From Brachyhypopomus gauderio (lineage: Eukaryota; Chordata; Actinopteri; Gymnotiformes; Hypopomidae): a DNA stretch of 64,000 bases. The DNA lies in NCBI RefSeq assembly GCF_052324685.1, contig NC_135226.1:15022887-15086886 (forward strand), given 5' to 3'. The notes under the pieces are model-generated. The model had not been told where the DNA came from and ran no database searches. It saw only the letters and a program-made list of their open reading frames with translations. Positions within the stretch are counted from its first letter, which is position 1. Every line of letters starts with the position of its first letter. Of this stretch, positions 22,301 to 33,321 are shown piece after piece. Position numbers and translations under genes: made by a program.

Positions 22301-23663
22301 CTGGCCCCGGAAGGACTGGAAGACGCGGTCTCTCCAGGAGTCCTCCTCCTTTTGACGGTTTTCACGGAGGAGGGAAGGCTCTCCTCCTCGTCCTCCGTGT
22401 AGGAGTCGCTCTCGGGTGTTCCCGAGCCCACAGACGGGGAATAGTCCTCTGCTCCGTACTCCACTGTGGACCTGTCGTCCTCCGACGGAGGGTAATGGTC
22501 CCGCTCCTCCTCCTGACCCTTGGGAGAGAGACCCACAGGCGGAGGGAGGTAGTCTTCCTCCTCTGACTCCTCCTCCTCTTCGCCGTAGTCTATGGTGGTG
22601 TCGGTGTAGACGGAGGGAGGGTACTCCTCTTCCTCCTCCCCCTCCCCAACATAGTCCACGGTGGGAGCGGAGTAGATGGATGGAGGGTAATCCTCCTCCT
22701 CCTCTGACTCCTCCTCGGAGTCCCCCTCCCCGAATTCGCTCACTGGGGTGGACTCCGTAGCACCGAAGACGCAGGAGTCCACCCTCAGAGGCGAGAGGGC
22801 GCGTGCTGGATGGGGGCGTCGCTGGCGCTCACGCCAAATCCGCACCACCCCCTCACGGAGCTCCTTGGCCAACTCGGGGTCTCGCGTACTCCGTGCTGCG
22901 GCCAGCTGGAACGCGCAGACGGGATCCTGCTCCAGCTGCTCCTGCGTCGGGGGGTCCTCTTCCTCTACAAGCTCGGCCTCTGGTGGCGATGCCTGGTAGA
23001 ACTCCGGGACGCTCACTCTTATGGGCGAGCCCTCCCGGGAAGGTGCGGGGTGCCGCTCTCGCCACACTCGGACCGCAGTCCGGTAGTACTCCTCCTTCAG
23101 CTCGGGAATAGTGGTCTCCCGAGCCGCGCAGAGCAGGTAGGAGCACTCCGGGTCCTCCATGAGCTGCGTCCGAGTCGGCGGAGCTTCGTGGCGTGGGGGA
23201 GAAGACGAAGAGCGGCGATGCCGCTTACTGGGCTTCTTGCCCTTCTTCGGCTTCCCCTTGTAGCCTGGCATTCTGGGTTGGTGTCTCAAACGGCTCGTCG
23301 TTCTGTGCCGCTCGGGGCTGGACGAAGGACGAGACACGAAATCCTTCTGGACGGACGTCACTTTAAGTTTATTCACATATATTGCGCAATAGCGCACGGA
23401 GAACAGAGATACACACACAGAAACGTGTAGACTCTAGACAACGACGAGCACAGGACACTGCGCGAGCGCACATTAAATAGACAAACCACATTAACCCCAT
23501 GTGATTACGAGACGATTCACAGGTGAGACGGATTATCACATGACATTGCCATCACCACGGAATATCCACAGACGCAGACGATGCACGTAGACTACGTAAA
23601 CACACGCCCAAAAGGGAGGGGCCGGGGTCCTCAACGTGACAATAGGCAGAAATAACTTACCAT
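19352..23663 (-). CDS. Secreted AID/APOBEC-like deaminase, paralogue B (intron 1 carries an LTR element)
   Basis: Exon 1 ends at its ATG (23,661-23,663, followed by donor GTAAG). Exon 2 is 20,061-20,176 and exon 3 is 19,352-19,883. Phases agree and predict 216 residues. The signal peptide, the HSE motif, SPC-x3-C and the C-terminal Cys group are all intact, and the protein differs from paralogue A at only a few positions (for example DPVNV for DPENV, and an ending NAVC). A 3,207-bp LTR retrotransposon lies in intron 1, its end only 15-20 bp from the 5' splice donor, in the same orientation as the gene. Coding and splice sites are untouched, but LTR polyadenylation or promoter signals could interfere. 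AATAAA lies at 19,263-19,268. Confidence 0.72.
20564..21394. mobile_element. hAT MITE inside the 3' LTR
   Basis: Ends carry CTCAAATAG in inverted orientation (left CAGGGGTACTCAAATAG; right, reverse strand, CCCCATACTCAAATAG). It is flanked by the 8-bp duplication GTGTAGAC (20,556-20,563 and 21,395-21,402). It includes a 20-G run (20,633-20,652) and is itself interrupted by a SINE-like insert. A relative is at 56,930. Confidence 0.85.
20672..21184 (-). mobile_element. tRNA-derived SINE-like retroposon, nested
   Basis: On the minus strand it begins near CACGGTGGCTTGGTGGTTAG (A-box-like) and GGTTCTAGTTCC-type B-box sequence, and ends in an (ATTC)n tail at 20,672-20,690. Flanking near-identical GAACGCATTT and GACGCATTT (20,662-20,671 and 21,185-21,193) look like its target duplication. 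Related copies are at 47,174 and 62,018. Confidence 0.7.
21754..23271 (-). CDS. Single ORF of the LTR retrotransposon, unknown function
   Basis: The first suitable ATG (23,269-23,271) lies about 30 bp inside the 5' LTR and gives 505 residues. Visible layout: a basic N-terminus (about 1-30, Lys/Arg/Ser-rich); two copies of a module of about 55 residues ending VWRER...SP(I/L)RV; a long acidic Glu/Ser/Tyr/Pro stretch with repeated YPPS; a run of nine-residue units of the type AAPGTSARR; and a hydrophobic Val/Pro/Phe-rich C-terminal tail. No retroviral gag zinc knuckle or pol motif is seen. It occupies the gag position, so a gag-like particle role is possible, but I do not recognise it. A frame on the opposite strand is a shadow of its repeats. 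Confidence 0.6.
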   Translation of the reverse strand: MPGYKGKPKKGKKPSKRHRRSSSSPPRHEAPPTRTQLMEDPECSYLLCAARETTIPELKEEYYRTAVRVWRERHPAPSREGSPIRVSVPEFYQASPPEAELVEEEDPPTQEQLEQDPVCAFQLAAARSTRDPELAKELREGVVRIWRERQRRPHPARALSPLRVDSCVFGATESTPVSEFGEGDSEEESEEEEDYPPSIYSAPTVDYVGEGEEEEEYPPSVYTDTTIDYGEEEEESEEEDYLPPPVGLSPKGQEEERDHYPPSEDDRSTVEYGAEDYSPSVGSGTPESDSYTEDEEESLPSSVKTVKRRRTPGETASSSPSGASPMDYSRGESPAKSMEGVLEGEEELMDYEEELPRAAPGTSASHAAPGTSYSRAAPRTSARRAAPGTSARRAAPGTSARRAAPGTSASHAAPGGEFAAKAGGGLPNTAPAAPEHSPLLALLLARSLAPMLHVCVPVFVSLPLCVPNPFFPLVPLCVNVPVCVFVNVPFNVFNVFSPVFPGRVC

Positions 23664-23800
23664 GGTTTTTCGTTGGACACTGCAGAGCAAATCGGGATGA
23701 GAAAGCAGAACTGAGAGTCTTTATGTCTCAGTAAGGAGTGATGAGCAGGAGGATCTGGTGCAGATTTATACTGATCATAACCCCGCCTCCTTAAAAAAAA
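23664..23800 (-). promoter_or_regulatory. TATA promoter and 5' UTR of deaminase B
   Basis: AGTATAAATC lies at 23,763-23,772 on the minus strand, about 100 bp before the ATG, in the same block as for genes A, C and D. It sits upstream of the intronic LTR element, so the native promoter is preserved. Confidence 0.68.
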
Positions 23801-25150
23801 AAAAAGAAAAAACACTAGCCAGTCAGTGTTATTATAAATTCAATGCCGGTTCCACTTGCAATATGTCAGCAACAAAATAATTCTCGAAACGATTATTATA
23901 GGGTGGCCTATAACATACAGTATGTACTTACCAAAATCTAAACAGAGGACATGACTTCTACAATGCTTTCTTAGTGATTTAAGAAAGGTTTCAAGAAGTC
24001 ACAACCAGCTACACTTATGTAATAAATATGTAGTAGTGTAGTAAATACTGCTAGTATGTACAGTAATAGATTAATCTTTACCCTAATGAAGTTATTAGCA
24101 TAAATGTTCTTACATCTTAGAATTTGGAACGGCCAGGACACAGACACAGTCTTAGAATTAAGATATTAAAGTGTACACGTCTTTGTGGTTCTCATTATTT
24201 GAATTCAGAAAGAATGCATTATAAGGGTGATAAAACATTAGAAAAATTCAAATTCCTGTTATAATATTAGAGCATATTTGATTGCTCCCAGCCCAAACCA
24301 AGAACCTGAAACCTAATTAAAGAGAATGTTTTAAAGTTTTGAGGTCCTTCTAAGTGGCGTAGCATGCTAAAATTTGAGTGACACCCCTTGAGATCCCCCA
24401 AGTGATGGTGTCACATGCATTGCTGTTTTCCTGTGTGGTAAACCTGTGAAAAGCGTTCATGAAAAAGCATTTGTGTGGTGTCATTTTGTATGTACAAGAA
24501 TTCATCTGCTTTCAAAAGCAGCCCTAACAGGTCAAGGCTACTGTATTTTTATTTTTTTTGACAAAGCATAAGTCTATTTATTTCATAATCCCTCACAACA
24601 AATACAATACCATTATGTCAAAGACAGAACCACCCAACCTCCCAGAAACTACCATCTACTCGATTCATGAGTTCTATTGTCATCTTCACAATAAACAGTT
24701 ACACTGAACAATGAAATTACTACTCTGCATTCCTTCTTCTATGGCTAAGAAAGAGTAAATGTAAACACAAATATGAAAAAACAAGACAATACGACAATAC
24801 AGCTTTAGAAATGCAATAACCAATAACATGTGTACTAGATAACTTTAAATTAAAAAATTAGGTTCACAGCTCTGTGTTCCTCGGGAGCGGAATATGTAAA
24901 CAACACGCACGAGGGCATCAAAGGAATAGCCTTCTTCTATGGCTACGAAAAGGGTAAATGTAAACACAAATATGAAAAATCAACAAGAAACAATAAAAGG
25001 ATCAATAAGAATATAAAACATAAATTAACATATGTGTACATGAGATTGGCTGTGTTCAGCCTGTGCAGTAAAGGACTGTTCAGATTCACTTTGTCTTGGT
25101 TCAGTCAGTCAACTTCCTGCTGTTTTGCAATAGACTTGAACTGAAGAAGA
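23801..25150. other. Upstream flank of gene B shared with other units
   Basis: No gene. It is homologous to 9,169-10,260 and 34,555-35,710. Only this unit has the extra hAT-derived piece at 24,780-24,928. Confidence 0.65.
24780..24928 (-). mobile_element. Fragment of the hAT family seen at 203-2369
   Basis: The reverse complement matches about 625-775 (TGCGCGTTGTTTACATATTCCGC and neighbouring sequence). It is present only in unit B and absent from the homologous place in unit C, so it inserted or was copied after the duplication. Confidence 0.65.
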
Positions 25151-25299
25151 AACACACACACGCGCACACACACACACACACTCACAGCGTTTCACTGAGT
25201 GTTACTGAGTTAAAATTCCAACGATTCACTTCATCTAAGCCAATAAATTCTGTATCTTCCATCTTAGTATTTGAGACAAGCAGGAACCAGATACTGTCA

Positions 25300-25611
25300 A
25301 CTGGCAACGGGAAGAACGCTAGACAGAAAGGCGGGACTGAACAAGGAACAATACTCACAAACGGTCACGAAATAACAGAGAGCACACGGTCACTAAGAAC
25401 ACTAATGAACAGATAGAACAAAACATACTATACAATACTATACTAGGGGAACAAGACACAGCTGGAAACACTGACGACAAGGGTGTGGCAGACAGGGGAA
25501 ACCATAGAAACAGACAAAAAGGCAGGATCAATGAGCGGGGAACAACACAGACACGAGGAACAGGGACACCGGTGTGACGGCTAGGAGAGGGGGGCGTAGC
25601 CCTACGTGACA
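25300..25611 (-). mobile_element. Truncated LTR (CCTACGTGACA end)
   Basis: Minus-strand LTR start TGTCACGTAGGGCTACGCCCC, related to the solo LTR at 44,836-45,260. The distal end is missing and abuts unit sequence near ACTGTCAACTGG. The same truncated LTR is at 35,870-36,172. Confidence 0.65.
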
Positions 25612-25612
25612 C

Positions 25613-26302
25613 TGTTAACGTTTGGGACGGGCAGGCATGACGCAAATGCAGAATTCAGGGGGTTTTAATAAGGAGAGTAACAATCACGGCAAATAACAAA
25701 GAAGGCGGAGGGAGCTAAACAAAACCAAGGGGGGAAGACACCAACTAAACAGGTAAGCTAAACAACAGGGAACGCTAACGTATAAACCATAACAAACCGA
25801 GAACTGAGTAAGCACACAAAGGGGAAGAACATAACGAGGGGAGCAAAAGATACAGGGAAAACACAACAGTAATCAATGACTAAGCGAACAATGAACCACG
25901 GAACTACAAAGGATTACAAAATACTAGGGATATGCATAAGGAAAACAGAAACGCTAAACATGTGAAGACAAAATCAGCGAAGGCTAAGAATAAAGCAGGG
26001 AGGGAGAACTAGAACATAACATGAACAGACTATGAGGCAGGGCAAAGGAGAAACGAGGGACTACACACAAGGACAATAGCATGAACAATCTAAAGGCAAC
26101 ACAGAGGAACAGCGAGGACTCACGTACAGGGAAAGACCGACAACGGAGAATAACACTAGGGGGTTTTTATACACAGAGACAAGACGGTGAAACAAGACTC
26201 AGGTGTGCAAGACTAACGACGAGGGCGTGACAGACAGACGGAGGGACGAATGGGAGCGGGAGCTAGGCGGGACCAGGGAGGAGGGAGGGGCTGGACGTGA
26301 CA
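25613..26302 (-). mobile_element. Solo LTR, unit-B specific
   Basis: A 690-bp segment TGTTAACG...CGTGACA flanked by GACAC (25,608-25,612 and 26,303-26,307). At the homologous point in unit C (36,172) the site is empty with one GACAC-like copy, so this LTR arrived after the duplication and left no internal region. Confidence 0.85.
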
Positions 26303-26307
26303 GACAC

Positions 26308-26530
26308 TTTTATTTTATCTTCTTTTATCTTAATTATTTTATCTTTTATTTTTATATTGTAATCATTATCATTTCTATTTGATTTCCTTTAAAATCTTGT
26401 TTAAATTTTTATGTATTATGGGCAACACCTTGCCAAGGTGATAGACCTCGGTTCGTAATAATCTTCTTTCTTGTCTTGTGTAAAGCACTTAGAATTGCCA
26501 GTGTGTATGAAAGTTGCTACATAAATAAAC
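26308..26530 (+). pseudogene. LINE 3' tail
   Basis: Matches the 3' end of the LINE at 12,280-12,534, including the CACCTTGCCAAGGTG hairpin and TAAATAAACTTGCC. The body of the LINE is absent here. It marks the junction between repeated units. Confidence 0.75.
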
Positions 26531-27230
26531 TTGCCTTGCCACAACATAATGGGGAACAGGTGCTAGTAGTCTAGTGATGGGGACAGAAGGAGTGGTTTGG
26601 TGCTCGTTGGCGTGTTGTGAAGCAATGTGAGCTGAGACACGCGCCCTCTGGCGGCGACCCGGCCTCCCCACCGTGACAAATATTCAATAGTTACTGAGTC
26701 TTCCCAGTCTTCCCTTAAACATCTATAGTTGGTAGAAAATTCTGCTGCCAGGTTTTCAACTGGAGTGCATAAGAGGGAGCACATTATTCCTATTCTGGCT
26801 TCCCGCCACTGGCTGCCCGTGTATTTTAGAATTCATTTTAAGATTCTTTTATTTGTTTTTAAATCTTTAGATGGACTCGCCCCACCTTACCTCTCTGAGC
26901 TCCTCCATCCACATGCTCCCACTCAGTGCCTCAGGTCAGCTGATCAGCTGCTCTTCAAGGTGTCGAGGTCAAAGCAGCGTTAGAGCAGCGGGCTTTCTCA
27001 CCTGCTGCTCTTTAATTATAAAACTTTAAAAATTATTTAAAAATTATAAAACGACAATTTATATTAGACAAGCCTCGTCACTGTCCATTTTTGAAACTCA
27101 TCTTAAAACCCATTTTTATTCCTTGGCTTTTAATCCAGCATAAGACCTGTTTTATTGGTGTTTACTGTCTCTATTTTTATTTATTTTATTACTGTTTTAA
27201 TGCAATACTGCAGTTTCCAACTGAGAGTTG
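26531..27230. mobile_element. LTR fragment and LINE fragment, second copy
   Basis: Repeats 12,535-13,250: a truncated LTR ending CACCGTGACA, then the plus-strand LINE C-terminal fragment (HIIPILASRHWLPV). A small deletion near 27,055 brings the offset to exactly 14,000. Confidence 0.75.
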
Positions 27231-28084
27231 ATTTCTTACCTGTTCTCATTACGGAAAGTCCGGATGTACCTACTTATATGTAACACTGTGGTATAGAATA
27301 TTCATGCAGTGATCTTAATACTAGTCCCCTTATATGTGTCATAGAGTTTTCATGCACAGAACTAAAGTCTCTCCATTTAATTTGGTAAACATTAAATTAA
27401 AAAAATAATTATCTAATTTCCCCATAATGTGAAAACTGTGTTTCAAGACATCCTTGGCATAATTTTCATTGGGATTGTCAATGTATATATTAAAAATCAA
27501 CACCAATTATGGTAGACCTCAGTAGAAATAAAAAGACACCCAAACTCCAACTAAATGTTGGTGTGACGACTGGGGGGGCAGACAATCATGTAGACAGACA
27601 GTAACACTGACTGACTGGTGCATTTTGTGGTGAAAACTATAAAACCAATCACACCTCAATCATAGAGGTCACACATCAATTTTTTTTGGTGTGTTTGTTG
27701 GTGTCCAATAGTCCAATACTCTGTGGCACTATAAGGGGACTAGTATTCTAAAACCTAATGGGATAAAGCAATCCAAAAGCATTTAGGAATCAGATTACAT
27801 TACTTAAATATAGTAAGATTCTGGATTAGGTGACAAAAACATGTTTAATAGTTAAATCTGATAATTAATTAAATAAATTAATAGTAATCTGGGGTGACTA
27901 TGAGTAAGAACTTTGAGATTAGAACTGTGGGATTATAAAGGGTGCTCTGGTGATACAGGCTGTGTACATTTGAATTTATCATGTCATCATATTGACCGAT
28001 TAAGGTCAGACTGAAGGCAAAATAACAGGTACCCACCTCCCAACTCCAAACACAAAATCTAGTTACAAATAAGTAAAAACCATT
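27231..28084. other. Duplicated intergenic DNA, second copy
   Basis: Near-identical copy of 13,231-14,084. Nothing recognised. Confidence 0.6.
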
Positions 28085-28333
28085 TGTCACGTTGTGGGGG
28101 GGGCCCTGCCGGTCGCCCCCGTTTACAGCGGCAGATGTCCTGTTTTTGGTCACGTTATGTTCGTCCCTCAGGTGGGCGGGACCCGTGATCCGTCTCACCT
28201 GAGGGTCGTTTGTTCGTCTATAAATGTCTTGTCTTTGTACCAGTTGACTGCTGGTTATTATTTCCTTCATTTGGAACAATGCACGGGTTTTTGGTTTGCA
28301 CACTTTCTATTAAACCATCCTCTTTCCCTGAGA
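28085..28333 (+). mobile_element. Truncated LTR, second copy
   Basis: Copy of 14,085-14,333 with a one-base difference near the start of the G-rich run. Confidence 0.7.
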
Positions 28334-30404
28334 CCATCTGTTGAGTGACATCACAGCACCATCTGTTGGGCGACCTGTAAACAGAACTAAAGTAGCAAGA
28401 AAAAGCACAGACATTCTCAAAACGGCAACAGCCGTAACACACAGAGTTTATAATAAATTTTCATTTTCAATTTTTTATATACTGGGATGATGTATTGTAA
28501 GATTGTTAGGTTTTCACACCTCATACAAGACTGCTCAGTTTCTTGTCAATATGACAAAAGATTTAATAGATTAATAACTTCAACTTCAACATTATTTATA
28601 TACCCCTTGAAAACAACTACAGTTGACCCAAAGTGCTGCACAGAGAATATGCTAATAAAACATACAAACAGTAGGAAAAGTAGAATACAACAGTACACCA
28701 GCAATATCAATACAGTACTCAATGAGTACAGTATTGCCTGTGGACTGTTCTGTAGGACTGTAAATATAAAGTATGTTTCAAGTATTTGGGAAATGTATTC
28801 CTACTTTGTATTCCTACACAGTATTTACAGTATGTTACTATTTGTATTGCAGAACTGAAAGATTACCAACACTAGGTGGACGGAAACGTCTTTGGTCTCC
28901 TGAACAGGAAACTGAAATCCTGAACATGGTCCTAGAAAATAATGCCATAACATTACGGCAAATGCAAAGAAAAATAATAGAAAACAATGAGATATTTCAG
29001 AATATTGATAGGGTAGCTTATCAACGCTGGACCGTGTCTTGCGCAGAAATAATCTGAGGATGAAGCAGGTCTACAGGGTGCCTTTTTAACCCAATTCAGA
29101 AAGAGTCAATATAACTACGTGCAAGTAAGCCCTATACAATCTCACAACTGATGTATACACTCAACACTATATAAATTATACATAGTTCAGTATTGTAATC
29201 ATAATGATTGTGCTTCACAATAGTGACTCCTCCATGTCTATTTCTGATACTGTCATGTGTGTTTCAGAGAATCCTTGAGCAGTGGAGCACCAATTCATCT
29301 TCATTGATGAGGTTGGATTCAACCTCACAAAAAGACGAAGGAGGGGAAGGAATATCATCGGCCAGCATGCCATTGTTGAAGTCCCTGGCCAGCGCGGAGG
29401 GAACATCACTATGTGTGCAGCGATTACCCACCACGGCGTCATCCATCACCATGCTACCCTTGGCCCATACAACACTGCCCATCTAATCACATTCCTGGAC
29501 ACCCTACACAACACACTCATTCCACCAGATCAGATAGACGGTCCAGAGCAGCTCAGGTACGTTGTCATTTGGGACAATGTAAGTTTCCACCGGGCTGCTC
29601 TGGTTCTTAACTGGTTCACTGCCCACCCACACTTTTCAGTTGTTTATCTCCCTCCATATTCTCCATTCCTCAATCCTATTGAAGATTTTTTTCTGCCTGG
29701 AGATGGAAAGTGTATGAGCTACATTCACAAACACGTATACCCCTTCACCAAGCTATGGAAGACGCATGTGGAGATATAGCAGTTGATGCTTTTCATGGCT
29801 GGATTCGCCATGCTAGTCGATATTTCCCCCGCTGCTTGGCCAGAGAAAACATTGCTTGTGATGTGGATGAGGTGCTGTGGCCAGACCGAAACAGAAGAGA
29901 GGATGCAACATAGTTTTTTAAATGTAACTGTATACAGTAAATTCTTCTGTTGTTTTGTATGTAGACCACTGTATGTGCAACTTTGTGTTGGGTGGGATGT
30001 ACACTGTGTACATTGCTTTTGTGGGAAAAAATAAAATATATTTGTTACTGTGTGTATGTGTGTTCTGAGTATAAAAACACTATTCTAAAATATTTTACAA
30101 CACACTTATGTATTTCCTGTCTGTAGTAAGTGTAACACTGAACAAAAAAAAGCCTAAGTCATTATGATGAATGGAGAAGAAGTGTTTTCCATTCATCATA
30201 GTGTTTTACATTGAGCACATCAGTGTTCAACTGGTTCTTATAAATGTCTATTCATATGATGGTTTGTGTGTGTTATCTGTGTCATCAAGAGAACTGAGGG
30301 GTTTTGCCCAATGTGTGTGTGTTTTTTTGATTTGTGTGTAGAGTTCTAAGAGTATGAGGCATGCTTTCAGACAATGTGTGTAAACAATTGAGAAAAACTG
30401 TAAT
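28334..30404 (+). mobile_element. Tc1/mariner-like transposon, copy 2
   Basis: Copy of 14,334-16,404 at an offset of 14,000 with very few substitutions (for example GAAGAT for GAGGAT at the Glu codon region). It has the same right end and carries the pseudogene listed next. Confidence 0.75.
28850..29912 (+). pseudogene. Broken Tc1/mariner-like transposase, copy 2
   Basis: Carries the same N-terminal frameshift and the same seven-T frameshift after FLNPIED as copy 1. The breaks therefore predate the segmental duplication. Catalytic motifs FIDEVGFN, IWDNVSFHR and NPIED are present. Confidence 0.85.
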
Positions 30405-30419
30405 ACGGCGGTACCTGAG

Positions 30420-30633
30420 CAAGAGGACATTAAGAACTACAGAACAATTTCCAATCTTTCCATTCTTAGTAAATTGTTTGAATGTGTTGTGAAAGAGCAT
30501 CTATGTTCTAATAATCTTTCTGAGCTGTTCTAGTCTGCGTTTGGAGTTAACCACAATACTCAATCTACCTTATAAATGACTTATTGTTTGAGTGAACTCT
30601 GGACTGTTGAATATTTGTGCTCTCCTGGATCTC
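30420..30633 (+). pseudogene. Short LINE RT fragment, second copy
   Basis: Copy of 16,420-16,645. A 12-bp difference near 30,490 (extra GCTGTAGTCTAG-like sequence in the first copy) changes the offset from 14,000 to 13,988. Confidence 0.6.
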
Positions 30634-31101
30634 CACATGTCTCTAATTTTCTCCCTTCTCTCATAACGCAGCAGAGAAAACGTATATATCAGTGCATGTC
30701 TTTCTTCTCATCTGTGAGGTGACAAGCAGGAAAGTGAGATGTGAGCATTCAAGGAAGGTTGCATCCATTAACAGGATCCAAAACACAGAACACGTTGTTG
30801 CTCCCCTCCTCCGCTCCAGAGCCCGCGTGACGGACCTTCCATGTGGCCCGCGTTGTGATTTCCTTCTGTCAGCGGGTGCCATGAGCACTCTGTTCTCTTG
30901 TTCCTCCTCATTTGGCCATGCCCCCTTATTGGGGAATAGGAAGATGGTGGGGGATAGGAAGATTATTATTATGGTGGGGAATAGGATTATTGTTTCCTCC
31001 TATTGCTTTCACCTGTGTCTAGTTAACCCCATCAACGCCTAATGTATAAGTGTTTACATGTCAGCTGTTTTGACCCAGCATTTGCTGTGTTTGTTGGTGC
31101 T

Positions 31102-33085
31102 CATGTGTCACAGTTTTAATGTGAGGGCTGAGAATGTTTGGTATTGTCCAGCTGTGGAATATCTGAGGGCAAATATGCTGTGGCTACATGTAACTGATTC
31201 TCCAGGTGGGTATCTGTTAATCTTGAACGAAGTCGGTTTTTTGCATGTGACAGCTTTGAGAAGAATTGTTCACAGCGGTATGTGGTTCCGAACAGTGAGG
31301 CCATTTTAAGTGCATGTTTCCTTAAATTTGGAAATTCACAAGCACTTATGTTCTGTTTGTAGAATTCTAGCAGGTCCATGTTGCTGTGCCTGGCCTTTAG
31401 CTGACAGTTATTCTGAAGTTCAATTATTTCTAGCTGCATGCATTCTGGTACATCAGCCACATTTACATTGAATGGTGTTGCAAAAATGTTAAGATCTTGT
31501 TCTTTTGCTTTCACATCTTGAAATCACTGAGCAAATGCTTCTAGCAAGTAGGTACATTCATTTGCATATTCTTTTGTCCTTTCTGGCACAGGATTGTGAT
31601 TCTGAAGTGTAGGGAAATGCCCAACATTGCCCCTTGCAAGTTGCACTTGCCACAATTTTAATTTGGCTTCAAATGACTTCATATGAGAAAGAAGTGAGAC
31701 TAGGAGCTGATTAGGCCCTTGCAGTTTAACATTGAGCTCTGACAAATAGCTTGTGATGTCCACCATGAAGGCCAAATCACACGTCATTGAGTTTTTCATT
31801 ACATTTCCCTTTTGTTTCCATGAAACTTTTAACAGCATCTCGGAGTTCATAAAATCGCTTGAGCATGTTAGCCCTGCTAAGCCATCGCACCTCACAGTAG
31901 TAAACCAAATCTCCGTAGTCTTTTTCCAGGCTTTTCAAAAATTCCTTGAACTTTCGATTATTTAGCCCTCTACTTTTAATGAAGTTAACGCAGGAAACAA
32001 CAGTTGCCATTACATCTTTCATACACAGTGACTGTGAGCACAGATTTTCTTGGTGAATAATACAGTGACATGTAAATAAACTGCTGGGATCTACACCCAC
32101 ACGTGCCATCTCTTTTTTAATTAGTGCCACCAATCCTTTATGTGTCCCCACCATAGCTGGTGCACCATCAGTTGTCAGTCCACATAATTTGTTGAGTGCA
32201 TTGCTATCATTAGCTTCTCAAAATGTCCTCACCTTTGGTTGTATCATGCATGCCCACCAACGAAAGCAAATCCTCTCTTGTGTTAAAATCCACCATAATT
32301 CCACGTACAAAAATTGCCGTTATGTCTGTTGTCTCGTCTAAAGCCAATGAGTAGAACTCAAAATCCTTGACAGAATCTTTCAGAGATTTCTCAATATCCT
32401 GTGCCATATTGCCAATACGGTCCGACGAGAAAGGCTGACGTTCTGGAACAGTTTCAGCTTTTCTGGAGCGAGCACCTGAGCAGCAGCGACCATACATTCC
32501 TTCACAAACTCTCCTTCAGAATATGGCCTCAGCCTCTTTGCTATCAGTTCACGTAACTCGCCTCAGTCACACTATCCAGCTCCTTTTTGGGTCGTGTATA
32601 AGACGCTTGCTGTGTAAGCAAATTTTTTTTAAGCGCCTTTATTTTCTCTGCTCGTACTGCAGTGTAGTATAACTTGCGTGTTTGGTGGTATGATGTCTTT
32701 CAATATTGCTTTTCTTGAGAACAGCGAGGGCTTCTCTACAAATTAAGCATACTGGCTTTCCTTTCACTTCAACGAAAAAATATTCTGTCGTCCATTTTTC
32801 TTGAAAGGCACGATATTCATCATCAACTTTCCTCCGCTTCGCCATTTTTCCAACTCGGACAAGCTTACTTGTCAGAAAAGATGCATCTAATCGGATGAAC
32901 CTACAATCATGTTTCTTGCAGCTAATTGGTTCGTTGAAAATATGCTAATTGAGTTGTAGAGTATCAAAAGTGACTGCATAAATCCTAAATATATATTTAA
33001 TAAAATATAGAAAATACCCGACGGGCCATATATGGCTGAGTGGGGGGTCGTATACGGCCCGCGGGCCGGAGGTTCCCCACCCCTG
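31102..33085 (-). pseudogene. hAT (Charlie-like) transposon with broken transposase, copy 2
   Basis: Same order and same breaks as the copy at 17,114-19,115: BED finger at 32,845-32,639, DETTD at 32,497-32,210, the RWLS region at 32,154-31,777, and the C-terminal dimerisation region at 31,514-31,116. A short deletion near 32,200 removes the start of the GLTTDGAPAM segment. Its right end CAGGGGTGGGG is intact. Confidence 0.85.
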
Positions 33086-33321
33086 GTGTACACGATAGCA
33101 TTTAGTTCATAGCACAACCACTGAGACAGTGACCATGACCAGTTAGTTTCTGGGAATATGATTACCCAAAGTCCTTAGACAAACAGACACACACACAATG
33201 CTTATGTTTACAACTACAATAATCTTTATGCGTTTATTTACTGATCTAGCTTGAGGATGTAATTATTCAGAGTACTTTGACTTTCTGAGATACATATTAC
33301 ATAATGTGGTTCACATAGGTT

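Larger units (their letters stand above)
20435..23641 (-). mobile_element. LTR retrotransposon with one unusual ORF, no pol seen
   Basis: The element starts TGTGACGC, ends CGTGACA and is flanked by ATAGG (20,430-20,434 and 23,642-23,646). The 5' LTR is 23,304-23,641 (338 bp). The 3' LTR is 20,435-21,611, which is also 338 bp once the nested 831-bp MITE and its 8-bp duplication are subtracted. The LTRs differ at only a few bases, so the insertion is young. Both LTRs contain AATAAA in the sense direction (for example 23,368-23,373). A purine-rich GGAGGGGGCG precedes the 3' LTR. No reverse transcriptase, integrase or protease frame is present. Confidence 0.88.

Noticed and set aside
21964..22999. 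Several long plus-strand frames
   Set aside because: They are antisense shadows of the repeat-rich minus-strand ORF of the LTR element.
19352..23663. Deaminase B as a pseudogene
   Set aside because: The LTR element is intronic. All exons, splice sites and the TATA box are intact.
32200..32845. hAT transposase as a domesticated gene
   Set aside because: Both copies share stops and frame breaks, and this one has an additional deletion. No intact frame links the BED finger to the catalytic core.
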